This document shows, one piece after another, positions 56,668-64,000 of a DNA stretch of 64,000 nt. Position numbers and translations under genes: made by a program. The DNA lies in NCBI GenBank assembly GCA_019973155.2, contig BPQB01000014.1, positions 62,001 through 126,000 of the forward strand, in the 5' to 3' direction. The stretch's first letter is position 1, and the number at the start of each line of letters is the position of its first letter. The notes under the pieces were generated by a model. That model did no database searches, was not told where the DNA came from, and saw only the letters and a program-made list of their open reading frames with translations. Source of the DNA: Phanerochaete sordida. Lineage: Eukaryota; Basidiomycota; Agaricomycetes; Polyporales; Phanerochaetaceae.

Positions 56668-56747
56668 GGCGAGATGGCCGAGCGGTCTAAGGCGCCAGAC
56701 TAAGGATCTGGTCCGAAAGGGCGTGGGTTCGAATCCCACTCTCGTCA
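56668..56747 (+). tRNA. tRNA-Leu(AAG)
   Basis: 80 nt, class II with a long variable arm (TCCGAAAGGGC). Acceptor GGCGAGA with TCTCGTC, D arm CCGAGCGGTCTAAGG, anticodon stem CCAGA/TCTGG around loop CTAAGGA (anticodon AAG), T arm GTGGG-TTCGAAT-CCCAC. No intron. It lies about 100 bp upstream of a Zn2Cys6 gene and is followed by a T-rich stretch. Confidence 0.93.
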
Positions 56748-56849
56748 TACTTTTTGCTTCCTTCGTTTACACAGCTCGGGCGCGCAGCACGTGAGCGTGA
56801 CGCGACTCACGCGAGCCTAATTTATCAACGTTCTCCTTCCTACCACCAA

Positions 56850-59803
56850 ATGAGCGACAGAGACGAAAGCCCTGGCCCCTCGCGCGCACATTCACAACAA
56901 ACTGGAGGTAGAAGAAAGCGCATTCGTGCGTGTGACCATTGCAAGAAGCGGAAAGGTATGTTACATCCTGTTGATCTGTACGGCGCGTGTTGAAGCACGC
57001 AGTTCGATGTGAGTGCTCTGGATGTAGTGGAAGTGACCTCAAGACTTAGCAACACCAGGTGATAAAACGGAACAGGATGGACCTTGCTCGCCCTGCATAG
57101 CTTTCAACGCCCGTTGTACGTTCGCCAATTCCAAGGTAGGTTGCTATCGTATCTGCGAGGCTACATCTCAACGTTTGTCAGAAACGCTACGTTGAAGAAC
57201 AGTGAGTCCGACCCACATCGCTTGTCAAGAAGCTCACTCAGGACGCGGGAGATACATAAAGGATTTGGAGGCGGAGGTGGCCAAGTTGCGTCTGCTGGTT
57301 CAGCAGGTATACCATCCCTTCCCAGCCGCATCACGCAGGCGTAACTCAGTCTACAATCTAGCTGCAGAGTAAACTCGATGAGAAGTACAGCTCCGTATTC
57401 TTGGCAACAGACCCAGTGTCAGACGCAGAATGCGCTCCTCGCTCCTCGTCGTCGCCTGCCACCGACACTCCAGAGAAGCAAGAAGAAAGCGAGCTCGACA
57501 GCGCTCTCGACTGCTTGACGTTCATGCGTCTCAATGATACAAAACATGCACCCTTCACCGGTCACTCGAGCTACTTCCCGCTCATCAGAGCTGCTATCAA
57601 AATGAAGCATGAGCTTGCCACGGACAGCGAGAGCTCTTCGCCAAGCGAGGATGAAGCCATGAGAATGTCCCACCGCCGCCCCATGTTCTGGATCCAACAC
57701 TCAGTGAGCGTTCTGTGACCCTGGCACGGCGTCCGCGCTGACCTGTGCACCGCCCAGGACACCCTCCCGCCGGTTCCACCATTCACCGACTTCCCCGACC
57801 CAGCGCAGCTGCACACGCTCCTCGACGCGTACTTCCGGCTCGTGCACGTGTACTTCCCGCTGCTGCACGCGCCGACGCTCCTGCGCGGCGTCGCGGCGGG
57901 CCTGCACCGCGCCGACCCGGGCTTCGGCGCGGTGCTGCTGCTCGTGTGCGCGCTCGGTGCGCGGTTCGCGCCGGAGTGTGCGTCCGCGCGCGGCGGGCAG
58001 TGTGCGGGCTGGCGCTGGTTCGACCAGGTCCGCGCCGCGCGCCCGCTCATCGCCCTCGGGGCGACGACGCTCGCGGACCTGCAGGTCTCTGCGGTGCGTC
58101 TGTCGTGGTGGATGTCTGGGCACAGATGCTGACGCGTGCTGATAGCTCGCCGCGGCGTATGTCGCGACGCTCGCACTGCCGCACGCAAATTATACGCTTG
58201 TTGGACACGGTCTGCGCGCCTCGCTCGATCTCGGCGCGCACCGGCGTGCGACGTACGGGCCTACGCCGACTATAGAGGATGAATTGCGCAAACGCGCGTT
58301 CTGGTCAGTTCGTGCTTTTGAGTCCTGTGCTTTCGCAGAGCTGAAGCGTTGTACAGGTGTCTAGTCGTAATGGACCGCGGGATGTGCACTATTCTCGGAA
58401 GGCCATGCAGCATCCAAGAGGAAGAGTACGTCGTCACTGGAGGCGTTGTACGGGTTTCGCTAATCACCTGTCCTAGCTTTGATCTCGACTATCCCATCGA
58501 ATGCGACGACGAATACTGGGTTACAGAGGACTCCCAGCAGTCGTTCAAGCAGCCAAGCGGGCAGCCCTCCACCGTCGCTCATTTCAACGAATTTCTGAAG
58601 CTGACACGCATACATGTGCGTGCGATGCGCACGATCGTAGGTCGAGCTACATAGCACATAGATGGTATAGCTCACGATGCCATAGTACTCGCTTCAAGGC
58701 GCCAAAGACCTCCAACAGCCCGAGCGCGCGCAGGAAATCATCACAGACCTGGACTCGGAGCTGAACAAATGGGAAGCCTCGGTCCCAGAGTATCGTCAGT
58801 GCCCTTCCATTCCAAGCGCACGGGGACTCCTGTACTTATCCACCGCACAGTGAAGTACGACCCCCACCGGACAGACCTCCCGTTCGCGGCGCAGGCCGCC
58901 TCGCTCTGCGCCGCGCACCACAGCCTGCGCATCTTCATCCACCGGCCCTTCATCATCGAGTCCACGCGCGCAAGCGTGCCATTCCCGTCCCGCGCGATCT
59001 GCACGAACGCCGCGCGGTCGTGCATTCAGATGCTCGAGCGGTATTTTGCGCTGTCCGGCCCCGGGCTCATCTACCAGTACCACATCGTGCGTCATCCTGC
59101 GCCTGCGCTCTGTGATCTGGACATCGCTGACCACGGACATGCAGGGCTCGCTCTTCCAAGCCGCTCTCGTCACGCTGCTGCACATCTGGCAGAGCATGCG
59201 CACTGGCACCGCAGACGGCTTCGCGGAAGAGTTCGCGCTCGTCGCGCGCGCGCTGCGCGTCTTCAGCTCGCTCGAATCGCAGTACGTCCAGCCGTCGGTG
59301 CAGCCACTGGTATGACTGACACGCCGCGCAGCTGGGACGTCGCCGGGCGGTTCTGGGACATGCTGCAGGACCTCGCGGGCGCGGTCGAGGCGCGCGTCCG
59401 GCGCGGGGCGTATGGGCCTGTACACCCAGCATCTACATCCACAATACCAACTGCAGCGGCAGCTGCGCCCGGCATGGCTCATGGCTATGAGGCGGGGCTC
59501 GACGGAACCAACGCACTCTTCGCCAGCCAGCCAGCGTTCTGGGGAGACCCGCTCGCAGACGCGTATGGCGGGCCCAGCGACCCCGACCTCGAGGCGCTCT
59601 TCGCGGACCTGCTGCCCACGCTCGCGTTCGACGGCCCATTTTTTGCGCCAGACGTGCCTCCCAACGGCGGTACGAACCCAGGCACGGCCCCACCGCCGTA
59701 TGGCCACGTCTTGGCGGACGGGTGGGGGCCCGAGTTTGGTGTGGGTGCGCGTCCGTGGCCCTCGGGCGCGGACGAGTGGTTATCTGATAGGGCGACGCGC
59801 TAG
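56850..59803 (+). CDS. Zn2Cys6 fungal transcription factor A
   Basis: Multi-exon gene starting MSDRDESPGPSRAHS. Exon 1 ends at 56955 after RRKRIRACDHCKKRK; a 6-nt microexon TTCGAT (57003-57008) and the exon from 57059 complete the domain as C-x2-C-x6-C-x8-C-x2-C-x6-C. A 20-nt exon (about 57185-57204) gives KRYVEE, then YIKDLEAEVAKLRLLVQQ, a coiled-coil dimer helix. The middle fungal_trans region has HTLLDAYFRLVHVYFPLLHA, RKRAFW with VMDRGMCTILGRPCSIQEEE and DLDYPIECDDEYW, then SLCAAHHSLRIFIHRPFII and HIWQSMRTGTADGFAEEFA. The C terminus carries DPDLEALFADLLPTLAFD, conserved in the two neighbours and probably an activation motif. A nuclear regulator; target genes unknown. It converges with factor B, 239 bp away. 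Confidence 0.9.
57003..57008 (+). other. 6-nt microexon of transcription factor A
   Basis: TTCGAT between AG acceptor 57001-57002 and donor GTGAGT at 57009. With the flanking exons it supplies codons for Val, Arg and the first base of Cys (K-V-R-C-D), restoring the third zinc ligand. Introns on either side are 47 and 50 nt. The same arrangement is found in factor B. Confidence 0.85.
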
Positions 59804-60042
59804 ATCGGCCAGAGTTGGGGTGTGCTATCGGGGTTTTACCGAGATGGGCCTGGGTGCAGAGGGGAGCACGGTGCTGCTGTCGCGCGGCCGAACGTGGATA
59901 GAGCGTGAATGGTGTCATGTGTTTTATTGTACCACCGATGGCTGCGCCATCGCATCTAATCTACAGAGGTTTCCAGGCGACGGACAGAGATAAACCACGC
60001 CCACTGCACCACAGCACGTAGCAGCACCACATCCCGCGCATC

Positions 60043-63000
60043 CTAAGACCCTGACACCCCACCCGGAGGCCCCGCGCCCCACCCTGGCGCGTACGCCGTC
60101 CACTCCTCGGACGCGGGAGGCTCGCCCGGGGCGCCGAAGTACGGCTGCGCGGCGGCCGCGAGCGGGTCGTCGTACGCGAGCGGGTCGGGGAAGAGCTCGG
60201 CGAAGAGCGCGTCGAGCGCGGGGTCACCGCCCATCAGCACGTCGAGGTCGTCCGCGCCGTCGTACTCCGCGCCGAACACTTCACCACCGAACGCCTCACC
60301 TCCACACGCCTCGTCATCGAGCGTAGCCGGCGCTGACTCGTGCGGTGGTGCAGGTGCCGGTGCCGGGGGTGCGGACGCGGGCGGCCAGCACGAGATGGGC
60401 GACGCGGGGAGCTCGTGGTACGCGATGACGCCGCCGTGGTCGATGACGAGCGGCACCGCGGAGCCGATCGGTTCCGGCGACGGCGTCGCGTACACGTTCG
60501 CGTGCGGCGGCGCGGGCGGCGGCGGGGGGCACGCGCCGGTGCGCGCGACGCGCGCCTCGACGGTGCGCAGGAGGTCGTTGAGCACGTCCCAGAAGCGGCC
60601 TGCGCAGTCCCAGCTGGCGCGCGCGTCAGTGTCAGTGTGGGTTGGGCGGGAGGGGGAGGGAGGGGCGTACTGCAGTTCGAGCGCGGTGAGCACGCCGAGG
60701 GCGCGGCGCACGTGTGCGAAGTCGCGCGCGACGTCGTGTGCGGTGCCCGTGCGGAGGCCCTGCCAGACGTGCAGGAGCAGGATGATGCTCGTCTGGAAGA
60801 GGTTCGACTGCCGCGCCGTCAGCCCCTTGGCCACCACCCAAAAAACGAGGGGCTCACGACGTGGTACTGGTACACCTGCGCAGGGCCCGCGAGCGCGGCC
60901 TGGCGCTCGAGCGCCTGGATGCACGCGCGCGCGGCGCTCGTGCAGATCGCGCGGGAAGGGAAGGCGGCCGCGGCCGCGGCGGCGCGGGGGACGGTGATGA
61001 AGGGGCGGTGGATGAAGATGCGGAGGGCGTGGTATGCGGCGCAGAGCGAGGCGGCGTGCGCTGCGAAGGGCGCGTCGGCCCGCTTGGTGTCGAATTTCAC
61101 TTGGGGCGGGTGAGGGGCAGTTAAGGGGAGAGGCGGAGGACGTACGGTGCGCGGGCAGCGAGGCCTCCCAGCTGTTCAGGTCCGAATCGAGGTCGGCGAC
61201 GATCTGCGGGATGCGCGTGGGGTCTTCGAGATCCTTGGAGCCTTGCAGCGAGTACTGCGCTTTGGTGAGCGGGGGATCGCGCACGGCGGCTGGTGGCACA
61301 TACCAGATTTCGCAGCGCACGCGAGTGTATCTGCGTCAGCTTCAGGTAGGAGATGAACGACGAGACCATGGAAGGCCTCCCTGGCGGCTGCTTGAACGCC
61401 TTCCTAGGATCGTCTGTCATCCAGTACTCGTCGTCGCAGTCTATGGGATAGTCCAGGTCGAAACTGGAGGGTGTCAGCGGCCGGTGGCAGGTAAACATTT
61501 CTCATACGTACTCTTCGTCCTGTATGCTGCACGACCGTCCGAGGATGGAGCACATCCCTCTGTCCATCACGATGAGGCACCTGCCGAGCGGTCAGAACCG
61601 CGCGAGCATGCATTTACGAGCAGGGACGTACCAGAATGCACGTTTCCGCAGCTCGCTCTCAACCGAGGGCGTCGCGCTGTATGTCGTGCGGCGATGCGCG
61701 CCCAAGTCCTGCGCGAGGCGCAGCCCATGCCCCACAATCGAGTAATTCGTATGCGGCAGGGCAAGCGTCCCGACATACGCCGCCGCCAACTAACAGCCAC
61801 ATCAGCCCAACGCCCCCACCCCCATAACAAGCGCGACGCACCGTAGCGATCTGCAAGTCCACGAGCGTCGTCGTGCTCAGCGGCATCAGCTTGCGGTTCG
61901 CGCGCACCTGGTCGAACCAGCGCCAGCCCGCGAGCTGCCAGCTGTGCGCCGCGGGCGGGAGGGCCGCGGGCTCGTCGGCGAAGCGCGCGCCGAGCGCGCA
62001 CGCGAGCAGCACGACCGCGCCGAAGCCGGGATCGGTGCGGTGCGCGCCCGCGGCGGCGGCGCGGAGCAGCGTCGGCGCGTGCAGCACCGGCAGGGTGGGG
62101 TGGATGAGGCGGAGGTACGCGGAGAGGAGCGTGTCGAGCAGCGCGGGTGCGGGGAAATCGGTGTAGGGCGCGTCGGGCGGGACGCAGTCCTGCGTGGGGT
62201 GCGTCAGCGGGTGTGATTGCGCCGGTCAGGGGACAGGACTCACGGAGAGCTGGGTCCAGAACTGCGCGCGGCGGTAGTCGAGCATCATCGAGCCGCGGGT
62301 GAGGGTGATGCCCTCGAGGGGGTGGTCGCGCTCGAGGGCGAGGTCCTGCTTCATCTTGATGGCGGCCTTGACGAGCGGAAAGTGGCTGGAGCGGCCCATG
62401 AAGCGGACGTGCTTCGTGTCGTTGATGTCCATGAACTTGAAGCCCTCGAGGAAGCTCTCGTCGTCGGGCTCTTCGTGCTTGATCACGATGGCGTCGTCCG
62501 GGGACGTGTGCCGCGGACGCGGGGGCGGCGAGCCGCCTGATGTGGGCGAGCCGCCGAACGGAGAGGTTTCTCTTGCTCTGAGCTGGGATTGCAGCTGAAG
62601 AGCATGTTGGTTTTGTGTGATACGGTGGGTGGCGGACTGGAAACGCACCTCCAAGACCAAGAGTCGCAACGCCTTGACCTCTGCCTCCAGACCCTTGAGA
62701 TATCTCATGTGCCCTCAGCAATGTATATTCGTCGTAGAAGCGTGCCAACGCTCACTCGTCGTCTACATAGCGTTTCTGTTGAGGCCCATGAGACCAGTCC
62801 TAGAGCGTGGGCGCATACACTCACCTTCCTAGGCTCGGCGAACGAGGTGTACGTGCAGTTTGCTCCTGACGCTACACAGATCGAGCATGCCCTCCGGTCC
62901 TCTTCCGATCCGTCGCCTGAGCCGCTGCACTAAGTACGACCTCCTGGCGGCATGTGGTGAACACTCACATCGCACTATTCCAATGTAAAACGTGAGTATA

Positions 63001-63126
63001 TGCTCTCTGGAGGCGCGCACAGCACGCACCCTTCCGCTTCCTGCAATGGTCGCACGCCCTGGTGCGCCGCTTGCGCGGCACGCTGCCCTGGGCGTGCTCG
63101 TGCTCGCTGTCGCTGTTATCGCTCAT
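60043..63126 (-). CDS. Zn2Cys6 fungal transcription factor B
   Basis: Paralog of factor A on the opposite strand, starting MSDNSDSEHEHAQGS at 63126. The zinc cluster is RACDHCRKRK (exon ends 63030), microexon TGCGAT (62974-62969) and the exon from 62916, reading C-x2-C-x6-C-x9-C-x2-C-x6-C through ACSICVASGANCTY. A 20-nt exon KRYVDD precedes YLKGLEAEVKALRLLVLE. The region after that has DTKHVRFMGRSSHFPLVKAA, LLRAAAAGAHRTDPGFGAVV, RKRAFWYVP, DLDYPIDCDDEYWMTDDP, HALRIFIHRPFI and HVWQGLRTGTAHDVARDFA. The C terminus is Pro/Ala-rich with DPALDALFAELFPDPLAYD and ends GGVSGS (stop 60043). It keeps every domain of A but has longer Pro-rich linkers and higher GC. Nuclear regulator, targets unknown. Confidence 0.9.
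62969..62974 (-). other. 6-nt microexon of transcription factor B
   Basis: TGCGAT on the minus strand between an ATAG acceptor and a GTGAGT donor, with flanking introns of 55 and 52 nt. Joined exons read K-V-R-C-D-G, giving the third cysteine of the zinc cluster, as in factor A. Confidence 0.85.
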
Positions 63127-63542
63127 GGGGGTTGGGGAGGAGGCGGGGGCGCGCGAGCCGCCGGGCCAGGTTCGCGGTAAAACCTACTTATGCGCAGCAG
63201 TCAATGCATGACTAGACGGCGGTGCCGAGCCGCCACGTAGGCTGCTGACTGGCCTGGTGACGAGCGACGGCGCGGAGAGCGTCGAGAGGGACGGCGGTGC
63301 CGAGGTGCATGCGCGTCCACGGCCGGTTTCAGTGATTGTATCACGACGCCACGAAGGCTAGGCCAAGGAGGCGGCTGCATGTTGAAAAGGATTTTCAGAA
63401 TAATCTATAAAATGTACATCTCAAATTCCAGTGTACGGATGTCCTCGTTCTCACTCTTACAACGTAGTATTCATTAAAAATATGAGCACTCGTTAGTCTG
63501 TCATTAGCGCCAGCATACATCCAGGTCCCCGCCCTCAAGGCC
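63127..63542. other. Spacer between transcription factors B and C
   Basis: No gene was seen. It contains the 3' flank of factor C and the promoter of factor B. No distinctive motif was recognised. Confidence 0.45.
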
Positions 63543-64000
63543 TCACGCCGCCCCGCCTCCAAGCCTCGGATCCCACCCCGACCCAAAACCACCCCCAAAC
63601 ATCCCCGATACGCCCTCTGTGGCTCCCGCGTCGAACAGCGGGCCGGCGCCGAAGTACGGCTGCATGCCTCCCGCGCTGTCGTACCCGAGCGTCGGGAGGA
63701 GATCCGCGAAGATGGCGTCGAGGTCGGGGTCCGCGCTCTGCTGCGCGAGGGCGAAGTCGGATTGACCCGCGGTCGGCGCGGCGGGCGCGAGGGAGGGGTA
63801 CCAGGAGCCAGCTTGGGCGGGCGCGGTCTGTGCGACGGTGGGGGGCGCTGGCGGGGCGAAGCCTGCGGGTGGTCCGCGGTACGTGGAGGGCGAGTAGCCC
63901 TCCGCGAGCAGCGCGTCTGTCGGTAGCGAAAGCACACTTGGCTCGAAGCTGGTGCTGCTGCTCGCTTGCTGCGGCGACGTGGTGCGCGCGAGCTGCTGAT
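63543..64000 (-). CDS. Zn2Cys6-type transcription factor C, C-terminal part only
   Basis: Minus-strand frame open to the window edge and ending at a stop at 63543. The product is Pro/Ala/Ser-rich and contains DPDLDAIFADLLPTLGYD followed by MQPYFGAGPLFD, closely matching the C-terminal motifs of factors A (DPDLEALFADLLPTLAFD) and B (with AAQPYFGAPGEP). It is therefore the 3' end of a third paralog in head-to-tail order with B. The DNA-binding and middle domains lie outside the window, so the class is inferred from this homology. The last residues are Gly-rich (GGGFGSGWDPRLGG). Confidence 0.75.
   Translation of the reverse strand, partial: QQLARTTSPQQASSSTSFEPSVLSLPTDALLAEGYSPSTYRGPPAGFAPPAPPTVAQTAPAQAGSWYPSLAPAAPTAGQSDFALAQQSADPDLDAIFADLLPTLGYDSAGGMQPYFGAGPLFDAGATEGVSGMFGGGFGSGWDPRLGGGAA

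Noticed and set aside
59433..59918. 161-codon minus frame across the 3' end of transcription factor A
   Set aside because: It lies antisense to the conserved activation motif and the stop of factor A, and has no motif of its own.

Overview
The window is nuclear DNA of a filamentous basidiomycete, most likely an Agaricomycete and possibly a Polyporales wood-decay fungus (the order is my inference). Reasons: many 45-60 nt GT-AG introns with CTGAC/CTAAC branch sites, GC-rich coding DNA, fungal Zn2Cys6 regulators, ferric reductases of the FRE type, a DUF3433-like membrane protein, and eukaryotic tRNA genes with A34 anticodons. No CRISPR array, operon or other prokaryotic feature was seen.

Layout. 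0-4.4 kb: a minus-strand C2H2 zinc-finger coding segment running off the left edge, copy 1 of an uncharacterised protein family (called here the SGWLKTSEW family after its best conserved block), a tRNA-Arg(ACG), and a decayed inverted copy 2. 5.2-13.8 kb: two paralogous secreted tandem-repeat proteins (minus strand), each with its own copy of a roughly 1.5 kb GC-rich upstream segment. 7.4-17.6 kb otherwise holds diverged short repeats and no convincing gene. 18-20.5 kb: a nine-exon galactokinase. 20.8-21.6 kb: a satellite with a period of about 350 bp. 22.4-24.6 kb: a multi-pass membrane protein gene carrying a perfect 68-bp duplication over a splice donor. 25.2-30 kb: family copies 3 and 4. 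31.1-34.6 kb: a 1152-residue coiled-coil and transposase-like protein, flanked by a second tRNA-Arg. 35.3-38.2 kb: a NADAR-domain gene, a third tRNA-Arg and an F-box-like gene. 38.4-40.9 kb: ferric reductase 1. 42.3-44.5 kb: family copy 5. 45.5-46.9 kb: a protein of unknown function. 47.6-52.2 kb: an intronless 1532-residue TPR-CHAT protein. 52.7 kb: a fourth tRNA-Arg. 53.2-55.7 kb: ferric reductase 2. 56.7 kb: tRNA-Leu(AAG). 56.9-64 kb: three paralogous Zn2Cys6 transcription factors, the last one cut by the window edge.

How the parts relate. The locus is dominated by local gene duplication: five family copies, two reductases, two secreted repeat proteins, three Zn2Cys6 factors and four identical tRNA-Arg genes. 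The two reductases share colinear promoters that each contain an ATC(A/T)GATAA site about 500 bp upstream of the ATG, which points to iron-dependent control by a Fep1/Urbs1/SRE-type GATA repressor. The Zn2Cys6 genes share a 6-nt microexon that completes the third zinc-binding cysteine codon. The NADAR, TPR-CHAT and SGWLKTSEW-family genes lie in one neighbourhood and could be defence or allorecognition genes, but the sequence alone does not show this.
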